Position numbers and translations under genes: made by a program
Shown here: one piece after another, positions 25,940-34,641 of the stretch
Layout: the number at the start of each line of letters is the position of its first letter
How positions within the stretch are numbered: position 1 is the stretch's first letter
Notes under the pieces: generated by a model
What the model saw: only the letters and a program-made list of their open reading frames with translations
The model's database searches: none
Told to the model about the DNA's origin: nothing
Source of the DNA: Hydrogenothermaceae bacterium
GTDB taxonomy: Bacteria > Aquificota > Aquificia > Aquificales > Hydrogenothermaceae
Direction of reading: 5' to 3'
Assembly (NCBI GenBank): GCA_015519975.1
Contig: WIAL01000065.1
Location: forward strand, 1-64,000
Length of the DNA stretch: 64,000 bases

Positions 25940-27613
25940 ATGATAACAGAAATTAGGGATAATTTAGTAAGAAATTTAAATAGAGAAAGTACAGTTGTAT
26001 TTTTTGATAATAAAATTGCCGATATTTCAGAAAATCTCCTTGAACCTTTAAGTGATTACAAGATAATAGGTAAAGTTTTTTCAAAGAATGATGCATTTGA
26101 TTTGAAACAGCTGTTAAATCAAAAAGGCTCCAAAAAAGAAAAAATTGAGTTTAAAAATTTATCAATATTTGATCTTTTAGTTCCTATGTTAAACCCATCT
26201 GTTGATTTTGAACTTCCGCAGGAACTCAATTTTCCCCATAAGCTCTATAATTATCAAGTACAGGGAGTTAAATTTTTAATTTCAAATCAATCTGCACTTC
26301 TAGCAGACCAGATGGGGACTGGAAAAACCGTCCAGTCAACTACAGCCCTTAGAATTCTATTTATAAAAGGGAAGATAAAAAAGACACTTATAGTGGCACC
26401 TTCATCACTGCTTTCTGTCTGGCAGGAACATTTGAAAAAATGGGCTCCTGAGCTTTTATTTATTACAGTCAATGAAAGAAAAGAAATCCGCAAAATTTTA
26501 TTTAACACTCAGGCACATGTTTATATAATCTCTTATGATACTTTAAAAAATGAGTATAAAAACAACAGAGATTTTTTAAAAGATTTTTCTAAAGACTTAG
26601 ACTTAGTTTTACTTGATGAAGCACATAACATAAAAAATAAAGATGCATTAAAAACAAAAGCTGTGAAATTTGTAAGTAAAAATGCAAAATACAGATGGGC
26701 ATTAACTGGAACTCCCCTTCAAAATAACATTAAAGAGTTTATTTCATTGTATGAGTTTCTATTTCCAAATAAAGATCTAAAAGAAAATCTAACCCCTGAA
26801 GAAGCACAAAGCCTTATAAAACCTATAATGCTTAGAAGACTTAAAAAAGATGTTTTAAAGGACTTGCCTGAAAAACTTCCTCCTGTAATAGAAAAACTTG
26901 CATTATCACCACAACAGCAAATGGAATATGATCATATTTTGGGAATAGAGCAGGAAAGAATTCAAAATCTTATTGAAAAGCACAAAAAAGAAAAAAATTT
27001 CAAGTTTATATTAAAGCAAAACATTATTCATTCTATTCAAAAACTAAGACAAATATGCAATTTCCCATCAAAAAGTATAGAAAGTCCAAAGGCACAGAGA
27101 TTAAAAGAAATTGCATTGGAGCTTGTTGAAAATGATGAAAAATTAATAATATTTACCAACTTTTATAACTACGGGATAGAAAGGATTTTCAATTATTTAT
27201 CAAAATATATTTCACCTTCAAAAATAGTTCAGTTTCACGGGAAAATGAACCATAAAGAAAAGAAAAAATCTGTTAAAAAATTTAAAGAAGAAGCAAATAT
27301 ATTTATTGGAACAATTGGAGCAGCAGGAGAAGGGCTTACACTAACAGAGTCTAGCTATGCAGTATTTTTTGATATGCACTGGAATCCAGCAAAAATGTGG
27401 CAGGCTGAAGATAGAATTCATAGAATAGGACAAAAAAATAAGGTGGTAATACACAGTCTTATCACTCAAAATACAATAGAAGAAAAAATACTTCAAAAAA
27501 TAGAAGAGAAGAAAAAACTAATAAATGAAGTTGTAGATGGTGTAAAATATAAACATGAAGAGCTTGAAATTGAAGATTTACTTGAATTTTTAGGATTGGG
27601 GGAAAATAAATGA
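25940..27613 (+). CDS. SNF2-family DNA-dependent ATPase
   Basis: 557 aa. Two RecA-like lobes: Walker A MGTGKT (125-130), APSSLLSVW, DEAH (226-229), ALTGTPLQNN in lobe 1; FTNFYNYG, GTIGAAGEGLTL and RIHRIGQ in lobe 2, the SWI2/SNF2 rather than DEAD-box pattern. The first ~100 residues have no recognisable domain; there is no zinc SWIM domain. Probable role in DNA translocation, repair or transcription recycling. It overlaps the next gene by 4 nt and leads a five-gene operon with dUTPase. Confidence 0.9.
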   Translation: MITEIRDNLVRNLNRESTVVFFDNKIADISENLLEPLSDYKIIGKVFSKNDAFDLKQLLNQKGSKKEKIEFKNLSIFDLLVPMLNPSVDFELPQELNFPHKLYNYQVQGVKFLISNQSALLADQMGTGKTVQSTTALRILFIKGKIKKTLIVAPSSLLSVWQEHLKKWAPELLFITVNERKEIRKILFNTQAHVYIISYDTLKNEYKNNRDFLKDFSKDLDLVLLDEAHNIKNKDALKTKAVKFVSKNAKYRWALTGTPLQNNIKEFISLYEFLFPNKDLKENLTPEEAQSLIKPIMLRRLKKDVLKDLPEKLPPVIEKLALSPQQQMEYDHILGIEQERIQNLIEKHKKEKNFKFILKQNIIHSIQKLRQICNFPSKSIESPKAQRLKEIALELVENDEKLIIFTNFYNYGIERIFNYLSKYISPSKIVQFHGKMNHKEKKKSVKKFKEEANIFIGTIGAAGEGLTLTESSYAVFFDMHWNPAKMWQAEDRIHRIGQKNKVVIHSLITQNTIEEKILQKIEEKKKLINEVVDGVKYKHEELEIEDLLEFLGLGENK

Positions 27614-27948
27614 AGGTTTCAGAATATCACAAACAGGGTTTAAAAAATTTTGTAGAAGAAAAACCTCAAGGATATGAGGTTTTTGGTGAAGCAAAAGAAG
27701 GAGTTCATAAAATAGTCTGTTTTGTAAATGAAGAAAATGGGAAAATAGTAGATGCTAAGTTTAACTCATCAAAAAGATGTAAAAAGCTAATGGCAATAGC
27801 AGATTTAGTTTGCGAAAAATTAAAAGGACAGTCTAGAGAAAGTATTAAAATAGATGATGAAAAAATTCTACAGTTTTTTAAAGAAGAAAAAGAAAAAGAC
27901 AAAATGATAAACAGACTAAATATATTAAAAAAAGCATTAGGAGTTTAA
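27610..27948 (+). CDS. IscU/NifU N-domain-like protein, Cys-poor
   Basis: 112 aa. The central stretch GKIVDAKFNSSKRCKKLMAI aligns with IscU (GKIVDAKFKTFGCGSAIA), keeping the second scaffold Cys position (Cys57), but the first (CGD motif) and third Cys positions are not conserved; other Cys are 37 and 68. It is unlikely to be a normal Fe-S scaffold and could be a derived binding protein. ATGA overlap with the SNF2 gene and TAA-ATG junction with the dUTPase gene mean tight cotranslation. Confidence 0.55.
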   Translation: MKVSEYHKQGLKNFVEEKPQGYEVFGEAKEGVHKIVCFVNEENGKIVDAKFNSSKRCKKLMAIADLVCEKLKGQSRESIKIDDEKILQFFKEEKEKDKMINRLNILKKALGV

Positions 27949-28635
27949 ATGAACACAGAAATTTTAGACATGCTCTCATTGCAGGAACAGTTAAATAAAA
28001 AAATAAATGAAAACTGGAGAAATGAAAGAACAAAAGAGGATTTTGCAAGGGCAACATGGGTTGAGTGTGCTGAAGCACTTGACAGCCTGCCGTGGAAATG
28101 GTGGAAAAAACAGGAAGCTGATTTGGATAATCTAAAAATTGAAGTTGTGGATGTATGGCATTTTGTTATGTCTTACATATTATTAGACTATGAGGATCTT
28201 GGAAAGGCCCTTGAAAGTGATTACATTGAGTACTTCAAAAAAGGAGTAAATGAAGATTTTCATAATATTGAAATAAATGCAGTTTATGTCCATCACTACC
28301 TTGGCGAAACAGACTACTACAAAAAACTTATGTTTTTAATAGAAAGGATAGCAGAAGGATTTTTGAAAGATGCGCCTTTAGAAGGAATATTTTTCTTTGG
28401 ACTTTTAGTAAAAAATACAATATCATTTAAAGAGCTTTATCTTTTATATATAGGTAAAAACATTTTAAATCATATCCGGCAGGAAACTGGTTATAAAGAT
28501 GGAAGTTATAAAAAAGTAATAAACGGAATGGAAGATAATCAGTATCTGTTTAAAATAGTTAAAGAAGTAACCTCAAAAGAAGAACTTGAAGAGAAAATAA
28601 GACAGGCATTTAAAGAGTTACAAGGAGGAAATTAA
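27949..28635 (+). CDS. Dimeric dUTPase (all-alpha, MazG-like)
   Basis: 228 aa. Hydrolyses dUTP to dUMP. The N-terminal LSLQEQLNKKINENW and RATWVECAEALDSLPWKWWK, followed by LKIEVVDVWHFVMS (Glu/Asp Mg2+ ligands), are the dUTPase_2 signature of Campylobacter/phage-type dimeric enzymes. Unrelated to trimeric Dut. Keeps uracil out of DNA and supplies dUMP for thymidylate. It sits between an IscU-like gene and a membrane protease gene. Confidence 0.9.
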   Translation: MNTEILDMLSLQEQLNKKINENWRNERTKEDFARATWVECAEALDSLPWKWWKKQEADLDNLKIEVVDVWHFVMSYILLDYEDLGKALESDYIEYFKKGVNEDFHNIEINAVYVHHYLGETDYYKKLMFLIERIAEGFLKDAPLEGIFFFGLLVKNTISFKELYLLYIGKNILNHIRQETGYKDGSYKKVINGMEDNQYLFKIVKEVTSKEELEEKIRQAFKELQGGN

Positions 28636-28637
28636 TT

Positions 28638-29495
28638 ATGGATCCATACGGATTTTTTATAAGTCAACTTTTCTGGCTTATATTTTTATTTCTTTTGATA
28701 TTCCCTATGCTTAAAGCTCAGACTTTAGAGTGGAGTAGAGAAAGGCTAATTAGAGCTATAGAGGAAAAGAGAAAATCAAGAGTTATTACTATGATTCATA
28801 GGCAGGAAACTCGCTCACTGCTTGGATTTTTTATGATGAGATTTATAACTATAGAGGATTCAGAGCAGGTTTTAAGAGCCATAAGGCTAACACCTAAAGA
28901 TATGCCTATAGACTTCATTATTCACACACCTGGGGGACTTGCACTTGCTGCGACTCAAATTGCAAAAGCACTTGCAGACCACGAGGCACAGGTAAGAGTT
29001 ATTGTTCCTCATTATGCTATGTCTGGAGGAACTTTAATTGCACTGGCAGCAGATGAGATTATAATGGATAAACATGCAGTACTTGGTCCAGTTGATCCTC
29101 AACTTGGACAGGAGCCTGCTGCATCACTTGTAAAGATAAAAGATTTAAAAGATGCAAATGAAATAGATGATGCTACATGGGTAAAAATTGATGTTAGTGA
29201 GAAGGCTTTAAACCAGATGCGTGAAAATGTTAAATCACTACTTCTTCAAAAAGGATATTCTGAAGATGTGGCAGAAAAAGTAGCACAGGAATTAGCTTTA
29301 GGAAAATATACACACGACTATCCTATAACTGTAGAAAAAGCTAAAGAACTTGGTCTTAGAGTTTCGACAGATGTACCTGAAGAAGTTTATGCATTAATGG
29401 ATCTTTATCCTCAGCCTTCAGGTCCTCAGTCAGTTCAGTACATACCAGTTCCATATCAAAGACCAGGTAACTCTGCAAATCATCCAGTGAAATGA
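28638..29495 (+). CDS. Membrane-anchored ClpP-class serine protease (SDH/DUF114 family)
   Basis: 285 aa. An N-terminal helix (7-27) anchors a crotonase-fold domain: FIIHTPGGLALAATQIA, then PHYAMSGGTLIALAADEI with nucleophile Ser129, and HAVLGPVDPQLG. The family combines ClpP-like catalytic architecture with a single membrane span, and is distant from signal peptide peptidase A. The C-terminal ~30 residues are Pro/Gln-rich and probably disordered. Substrate unknown. AGGAGG in the preceding gene; overlaps the DUF502 gene by 4 nt. Confidence 0.87.
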   Translation: MDPYGFFISQLFWLIFLFLLIFPMLKAQTLEWSRERLIRAIEEKRKSRVITMIHRQETRSLLGFFMMRFITIEDSEQVLRAIRLTPKDMPIDFIIHTPGGLALAATQIAKALADHEAQVRVIVPHYAMSGGTLIALAADEIIMDKHAVLGPVDPQLGQEPAASLVKIKDLKDANEIDDATWVKIDVSEKALNQMRENVKSLLLQKGYSEDVAEKVAQELALGKYTHDYPITVEKAKELGLRVSTDVPEEVYALMDLYPQPSGPQSVQYIPVPYQRPGNSANHPVK

Positions 29496-30088
29496 AAAAT
29501 TTTTTACTGAAAATAAGAGATTTATTAATAACTGGATTTTTTGTTCTTCTGCCTATAGGGATAACCCTATGGGTTGTCCTTAGTCTTCTTACTTTTGTAA
29601 ATAATCTTATTCTTCCTTATATTCGTATTTTTATTCCAATTCCGGATATTCCTGGAGTTGGTGTTTTAACCACACTCTTACTTGTTTTACTTACAGGTCT
29701 TCTAGCACAAAATTATGTAGGAAAGAAACTTTTAGAACTTTGGGATAAATTAATAAATAAAATTCCTTTAGTTAGAGCTATATATTCTGCTACAAAACAA
29801 ACATTAGATTCTTTATTTTCCAGCAAAAAGAACTTTAAGAAAACTGTTTTAGTTGAGTTTCCAAGAAAAGGAATGCTCTCTATAGCTTTTGTTGCAAATG
29901 AGCTGAGAATTGATGGTGAGAGATATTTTGCTGTTTATGTACCGACAGCTCCAAATCCGACTTCTGGATATACTATATTTGTAAAAGAAGATGAAGTTGT
30001 ACATACAGATTTATCTATAGACGAAGCAACCAGAATTATTTTATCTGGTGGTTTAGTAGTAAAAGAAAATATAAAAATAGTCGATTAG
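29492..30088 (+). CDS. DUF502 membrane protein
   Basis: 198 aa. Two helices (about 10-35 and 55-75) with the DUF502 start TGFFVLLPIGITLWV, then a soluble region with IPLVRAIYSATKQTLDSLFS, VLVEFPRKGMLSIAFV, YVPTAPNPTSGYTIFV and a SIDEATRIILSGGLV tail. Function unestablished; frequent in Aquificota and Deltaproteobacteria-like genomes. ATGA overlap with the protease gene suggests the two work together at the membrane. Confidence 0.88.
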   Translation: MKNFLLKIRDLLITGFFVLLPIGITLWVVLSLLTFVNNLILPYIRIFIPIPDIPGVGVLTTLLLVLLTGLLAQNYVGKKLLELWDKLINKIPLVRAIYSATKQTLDSLFSSKKNFKKTVLVEFPRKGMLSIAFVANELRIDGERYFAVYVPTAPNPTSGYTIFVKEDEVVHTDLSIDEATRIILSGGLVVKENIKIVD

Positions 30089-30089
30089 A

Positions 30090-30398
30090 TTATTTTTCTA
30101 AACTTTCAAGATATGCTTTTATTTCGTCAACAAGTTTATTGTAAACATATTTAATTTCATAAGCCTTATCAATAAACTTTTGTTCTCCTAAGCTTTCTGC
30201 AAGTTTAATTAAAGGAATAATCTCGATGTTAATTTTATCCATATACTCTTCTAAATCAGCTTTTAGTTCCTCTTCTGTAAGGTCTTCCATCGCATGTATG
30301 TAAGATTGATAAGTTATATTAGCTGATATTAAGTGATGCTTTAACTGCTTTTCAAAATCACCTCTATCACTTCCAGCTTTTGTAAAATCAGCACCCAT
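30090..30398 (-). CDS. Hypothetical small helical protein (102 aa)
   Basis: Not recognised. 102 aa, acidic, all-helical by inspection, with a regular heptad-like pattern from about residue 15, a HHLISANITYQSYIHAM helix and no Cys. Cytoplasmic. ATG with AGAGGAAA upstream; the leader has a short palindrome AAGAACATTCTT. Convergent with the DUF502 gene, 1 nt apart. The FolD gene on the same strand ends 64 nt upstream, just before a T-rich run. Confidence 0.6.
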   Translation of the reverse strand: MGADFTKAGSDRGDFEKQLKHHLISANITYQSYIHAMEDLTEEELKADLEEYMDKINIEIIPLIKLAESLGEQKFIDKAYEIKYVYNKLVDEIKAYLESLEK

Positions 30399-30462
30399 TT
30401 TATTTCCTCTTAAGAATGTTCTTTTCTTTTAATATTAAAACCAAAGAAAAAAAAGGTCTATG

Positions 30463-31347
30463 TTAAATGTCAGTTAGAGGGTGTTTTTCAAAACCGTGTT
30501 TTTGTCTATAAATACTTACAGTGTTAACAAGCAGTGATGCTACAGTCATAGGACCAACTCCCCCGGGAACAGGAGTAATTGCAGAAACTTTATTTAAAAG
30601 TGCCTCAAAATCTGTATCACCAACCAGTTTTCCATTTTCAAGTCTGTTAATTCCAACATCAACAACAACTGCACCTTCTTTTACCATATCTTCAGTAATA
30701 AGGTGAGGTTTTCCCACTGCCACTATTAAAATATCTGCCTGTCTTGTATGATGAGCTAGATCTTTTGTGTTTCTATGGCACACAGTTACTGTCGCCTCTT
30801 CATTTCTCAAAAGTAAAAGACTCATTGGTTTACCTACAATGTTGCTCGCACCAACCATTACAACGTCTTTTTTGTAAGTTTGAATTTCATATTCTTTAAG
30901 TAATATCCATATACCAAGGGGTGTGCACGGAATTATACAGTCTTTCATTCCTGTTGCAAGTTTTCCAATATTTTCTGGATGAAATCCATCTACATCTTTA
31001 TGTGGGTCTATTGCAGTAATTATATTTTGTGTGTTTATATGTTTTGGGAGAGGAAGCTGAACTAATATTCCATCAACTTCATCATCTTTATTTAATCTTT
31101 CAATGTATTTTAAAAGTTCTTCTTCAGGTATTTCCTCTTTTAAATGTATGTATATAGAATTTATTCCAACTTCTTCACATGCTTTTCTTTTATTTCTAAC
31201 ATAAACTTCACTTGCAGGATCATTTCCAACAAGGACTACAGCTAAACTTGGATTTCTAAGACCTTTAGATGTATATTTCTTTATCTCATCTTTTAGCTGG
31301 TTTTTAATTTTCTGAGCAACTTTTTTACCATCAAGTAATAAAGCCAT
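30463..31347 (-). CDS. folD: Bifunctional methylene-THF dehydrogenase/cyclohydrolase
   Basis: 294 aa. Interconverts 5,10-methylene- and 10-formyl-THF. Catalytic Lys in YVRNKRKACEEVGI, DGILVQLPLPKHI, KDVDGFHPENIGKL, NADP-binding VGASNIVGKPMSLLLL and ITPVPGGVGPMTVASLL, all FolD motifs. The ATG at 31347 is preferred over GTG at 31353, which would overlap the AAGGAG site. It starts 2 nt after an 83-aa unknown gene, probably in one operon. Confidence 0.96.
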   Translation of the reverse strand: MALLLDGKKVAQKIKNQLKDEIKKYTSKGLRNPSLAVVLVGNDPASEVYVRNKRKACEEVGINSIYIHLKEEIPEEELLKYIERLNKDDEVDGILVQLPLPKHINTQNIITAIDPHKDVDGFHPENIGKLATGMKDCIIPCTPLGIWILLKEYEIQTYKKDVVMVGASNIVGKPMSLLLLRNEEATVTVCHRNTKDLAHHTRQADILIVAVGKPHLITEDMVKEGAVVVDVGINRLENGKLVGDTDFEALLNKVSAITPVPGGVGPMTVASLLVNTVSIYRQKHGFEKHPLTDI

Positions 31348-31349
31348 TT

Positions 31350-31601
31350 TCACTCCTTCAGTTTTTCTTCAATTTCTATAGATTCTGCTAAATCAAAGAT
31401 TTTATTGATTTTTCCAATTAAAATACCTTTTTTAGATAAAATATTACATTGATAAAATGGAACTTTATTTACAGTTCCGATAATATTGCCTTTTAAATGA
31501 ATTTTCTCAACTTTTTTTAAATCTTCGATTTTTAGATTTTTATCTAATATAAAAATTTCAAAATCTAAGATTATCTCATCTTTAATACTGTCTTTAATCA
31601 A
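31350..31601 (-). CDS. Hypothetical protein (about 83 aa)
   Basis: Not recognised. About 83 aa, Ile/Lys/Glu-rich, predicted beta/alpha, one Cys (FYQCN). The TTG at 31601 has GAGGA 5 nt upstream and fits better than the in-frame TTG at 31613, which overlaps that site. Situated between an extended -10 promoter and folD, 2 nt apart, so real translation is likely; a leader role for folD is possible. Confidence 0.5.
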   Translation of the reverse strand: MIKDSIKDEIILDFEIFILDKNLKIEDLKKVEKIHLKGNIIGTVNKVPFYQCNILSKKGILIGKINKIFDLAESIEIEEKLKE

Positions 31602-31634
31602 AAGTTTCCTCAAAAAAGATTTTGAGCTTTAAAT

Positions 31635-31643
31635 ATTATACCA
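31635..31643 (-). promoter_or_regulatory. Extended -10 promoter of the folD operon
   Basis: Minus strand TGGTATAAT (31643-31635), a TGn-TATAAT extended -10, with no good -35. Back-to-back with the TetR promoter whose -35 is only 10 nt away, so TetR binding or polymerase occupancy could affect both. Confidence 0.5.
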
Positions 31644-31652
31644 CCTTGCCCC

Positions 31653-31681
31653 TTGACTTGAATTTCTTTCTTTCTTATACT
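31653..31681 (+). promoter_or_regulatory. Promoter of the tetR-emrAB operon; predicted leaderless start
   Basis: TTGACT (31653-31658), 17-nt spacer, TATACT (31676-31681). Transcription should start 6-9 nt downstream, that is at or 1-3 nt before the ATG at 31690, leaving no room for a ribosome binding site, and none is seen. Confidence 0.6.
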
Positions 31682-31689
31682 TATGATTG

Positions 31690-32238
31690 ATGAGTCAGTC
31701 AGATACAAAAGTAAAGCTTATTGATGCAGCTGTAAAGGTTTTTTCTGAAAAGGGATACTTTAATACCCGTGTTTCTGACATAGTAAAAGAAGCAGGTGTA
31801 GCACAGGGAACATTTTATATTTATTTCAAGAGTAAAGAAGATGCATTTTTATTCATTGTAAATATGGTGACTTCTCAGATGGAAGATATTATTGAAAAAT
31901 ATAGAAGATTAGATTTATCTCAAAAAGATAAGATAATAAGATTTGCAGAAGAAAGTTATAATCTTATTTCAGATTACAGAGAAATTGCCAAAATTTTGTT
32001 TTTCCAGCTTATGTGTGTAGATGAAAAATTTAAAGAAATCTATGTAGAAACAAATAATAAAATAAAAACTTTTTATATTGAAACATTTAAAAATAAAAAA
32101 AATGCCGAAATTTTTGCAGATATAATACTCGGATTTGGAAAAAGACTTCTTGAGTTTGACCTTTTAATGGATGATAAACCTGTAAAGCATGTTATAGACA
32201 AGTTTACATCCGGTATCCAAATAATTTTGGGGGACTAA
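31690..32238 (+). CDS. TetR-family repressor of an efflux operon
   Basis: 182 aa. N-terminal helix-turn-helix VSDIVKEAGVAQGTFYIYF, the TetR core, then a helical ligand/dimer domain. It is the first gene of the operon with TolC, EmrA and EmrB, so it probably represses its own promoter until a substrate binds. ATG at 31690 rather than the TTG one codon earlier. No Shine-Dalgarno precedes it, and the promoter places the transcription start at the start codon. TolC follows after 2 nt. Confidence 0.88.
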   Translation: MSQSDTKVKLIDAAVKVFSEKGYFNTRVSDIVKEAGVAQGTFYIYFKSKEDAFLFIVNMVTSQMEDIIEKYRRLDLSQKDKIIRFAEESYNLISDYREIAKILFFQLMCVDEKFKEIYVETNNKIKTFYIETFKNKKNAEIFADIILGFGKRLLEFDLLMDDKPVKHVIDKFTSGIQIILGD

Positions 32239-32240
32239 AA

Positions 32241-33527
32241 ATGAAAAGATATATGCCTTTATTAATACCTGTTATTTCTTATGCTTTAACCTTTGATGAG
32301 GCTGTAAATAAGGCCTTACAGCAAAACCTTTCTTTAAAAGAAAAACAAAAACAGATTTTAATCGATAAATTAAGCTTAAAAGAGGATAAACAGCTCTGGA
32401 TGCCTCAGTTTTTTGCAAACTATTCTTATACTATTTTTAAAGATACTCCTTACACAAACATACCACCAAATCCTCCTTTACTCCCTGTTCCTATTGAGTT
32501 TAAACAGTTTGAGAAAAATTTTTCAAATTTTGAAATAGGTTTAAATTATCCAGTTTTTACAGGTTTTCAAAGAATAAACAAAATAAAAATTTCAAAACTT
32601 CAAATAAAAGCAGATAAAGATGTATTAAGTGAAGAAAAACTCCGGTTAATTGGAAAAGTAAAAAAAGCTTACTTAGATGCTTTATCAGCAAGAGAAATTT
32701 TAGAAATTTATCTAAAACAAAAAGAAGCAGTTCAGATAAGTTTAAAACAGGCAGAGGAATTTCATAAAGAGGGACTTGTAACAAAAGTAGACGTTCTTCA
32801 GGCAAAAGTAAAACTTGCAGAGGTTGAAAGAAATATAAAAAAAGCAGAAGGTGATTTAAAAGTTGCTAAAGCATATTTAAATAATCTTATTAATGAAGAT
32901 TTAGAAAAAGATATAAAATTGGAAAATGTAAACATTGAGCTTCCTAAAATCTTAAATTTAAAAAAATTAGAAGAAACTGCACAAAAAAACAGACCTATTT
33001 TAAAAGCCTTAGATAAAAATACAAAACAGCTTGATTATTACGAAAAAATTCAAAAAGGTCAGTTTTTACCAAAAGTTATAGCACAAGGTAAATATTTTTA
33101 TACCAGCCAGTATCCATATTTAGACCCAAAAAGTAATTTTTCTGCTTCTTTAGCCTTAACATTAAACTTTCAAGGGATTAAACCTTATTATTCTGCCCTT
33201 AAAATTAAAGAAGAAAAATCAAAACTTTTTTTAAAAATAAAACAGTTAAAAAACAACATAAAACTGCAGGTTAAAACAGCTTATGAAAAATTTCTGGTAG
33301 CCAAAAAAAACTTAAAAATTGCAGAAAACTCTTTAAAGGAAGCAAAACAGTATTATGAAATGGTAAAACAGCAGTATAAAAACCAGCTTGCTTCAATGAC
33401 AGACCTTTTGACAGCAGAAAGCTATTATACTTCCGCAAAAAACGGCAAAACTATTTCTTATTACCAGCTTTTGAAAGCGCTTATTGACCTTGAAACGGCA
33501 GTTGGAGGAAAAGTAATTGAAAAATAA
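32241..33527 (+). CDS. TolC-family outer membrane efflux channel (first copy)
   Basis: 428 aa. Short signal peptide (MKRYMPLLIPVISYA), then two repeats of the OEP fold: LTFDEAVNKALQQNLSLKEKQ, the YFxGxxx-like FPVFTGFQRINKIK-type beta segment (about 95-110), long helices, and the second repeat ending ASMTDLLTAESYYTSAKN. Forms the outer-membrane exit duct for the EmrAB pump encoded next. ATG 2 nt after the tetR stop. The adaptor gene starts inside its last codons. Confidence 0.92.
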   Translation: MKRYMPLLIPVISYALTFDEAVNKALQQNLSLKEKQKQILIDKLSLKEDKQLWMPQFFANYSYTIFKDTPYTNIPPNPPLLPVPIEFKQFEKNFSNFEIGLNYPVFTGFQRINKIKISKLQIKADKDVLSEEKLRLIGKVKKAYLDALSAREILEIYLKQKEAVQISLKQAEEFHKEGLVTKVDVLQAKVKLAEVERNIKKAEGDLKVAKAYLNNLINEDLEKDIKLENVNIELPKILNLKKLEETAQKNRPILKALDKNTKQLDYYEKIQKGQFLPKVIAQGKYFYTSQYPYLDPKSNFSASLALTLNFQGIKPYYSALKIKEEKSKLFLKIKQLKNNIKLQVKTAYEKFLVAKKNLKIAENSLKEAKQYYEMVKQQYKNQLASMTDLLTAESYYTSAKNGKTISYYQLLKALIDLETAVGGKVIEK

Positions 33528-34641
33528 AATAGGTATTGTAGTTGTTTTAATTTTAATAGCTGTCTTTGCAGTTATAGCTTTTAAATGGATAAAACATAGA
33601 ATGGAATATGCTATTACAGATGCAGTTTTTGTTGAAACAGATAGTCTTTCCAATGTCTCGTTTAAAAGGGTTGCAGGGAAAATAATAAAGTTTTACAAAA
33701 ATGAAGGAGATAAAATAAAAAAAGGAGAAGTTCTTGCTCAGATAGACCCTAAAGATTATGTTTTACAGCTTGAAAAAATAAAAAAAGAGATAAACAGTCT
33801 AAAATTTAAAAAGAAAGCCCTTGAAGAAAAGAAAAAAAGAATAAGCCAGCAAATAGAAAAAAATATTCAAATTTCAAACCTTTCTTTAGAAGAAAGTAAA
33901 AAAATTAAGCAGTCAGTTCTCTCTCAAATTAAAGGTATAGATGCACAACTTACGCAACTTGAAAAAGATAAAAAAAGATTTTCAGAGCTTGTTAAAAAGG
34001 ATTTAGCCCCAAAAAGAAAACTTGAAGAAATAGAAACAAATATCAATGTGTTGAAATCTAAAAAAGACGCACTTTTTGCAAAAATTGAGCAGCTGCAAAT
34101 CCACCACAAAATTTTAAATGAAAAATTACAGCTTGCAAAAGTAAAGAAAATTCAAGTAAAAGAACTTGAAAATGAAATAAAAGCCTTAACAAACAAGATA
34201 AAATCTTTAAAAAAGTCAAAAGAAGATATAGAAAACTTAATTGAATACACAAAGTTAAAAGCCCCTTTTGATGGAGTTATAGCGAAAAAATTTAAAAGTG
34301 TCGGTGAAATAGTTTCCTCAGGTATTCCTGTTTATGCTGTATATCCTTTAAATGATGTTTATATAAAGGTTCTTCTTGAAGAAACAAAACTTAAAGGTGT
34401 AAAGATTGGAAATAAAGCTGTAATTCATATTGATGCGTATCCTGATGAGTATTTTGAAGGGGTTATTTATGAAATAAGTCCTGCTGCAGCAGCCAAATTT
34501 GCACTTGTTCCAAGGGACGTAACTGCTGGAGAATTTACAAAAGTTGCTCAAAGAATACCTGTAAAAATTAAAATAACAAAAGGAAAAATAGAACTTCTAA
34601 AAGTTGGAATGGGCGGTGAGGTTGAAATAGAGAAGAAATGA
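33517..34641 (+). CDS. emrA: EmrA-type membrane fusion protein
   Basis: 374 aa. N-terminal helix (5-22), VAGKIIKFYKNEGDKIKKGE lipoyl half, a long Lys/Glu-rich helical hairpin (about 80-235), a second lipoyl half (YTKLKAPFDGVIAKKFKSVG) and a beta-barrel (KAVIHIDAYPDEYFEG). HlyD/EmrA architecture without an alpha-beta-barrel extension of RND adaptors. TTG start with GGAGG about 9 nt upstream, overlapping tolC by 11 nt. Four-nt overlap with emrB. Confidence 0.9.
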   Translation: MKNKIGIVVVLILIAVFAVIAFKWIKHRMEYAITDAVFVETDSLSNVSFKRVAGKIIKFYKNEGDKIKKGEVLAQIDPKDYVLQLEKIKKEINSLKFKKKALEEKKKRISQQIEKNIQISNLSLEESKKIKQSVLSQIKGIDAQLTQLEKDKKRFSELVKKDLAPKRKLEEIETNINVLKSKKDALFAKIEQLQIHHKILNEKLQLAKVKKIQVKELENEIKALTNKIKSLKKSKEDIENLIEYTKLKAPFDGVIAKKFKSVGEIVSSGIPVYAVYPLNDVYIKVLLEETKLKGVKIGNKAVIHIDAYPDEYFEGVIYEISPAAAAKFALVPRDVTAGEFTKVAQRIPVKIKITKGKIELLKVGMGGEVEIEKK

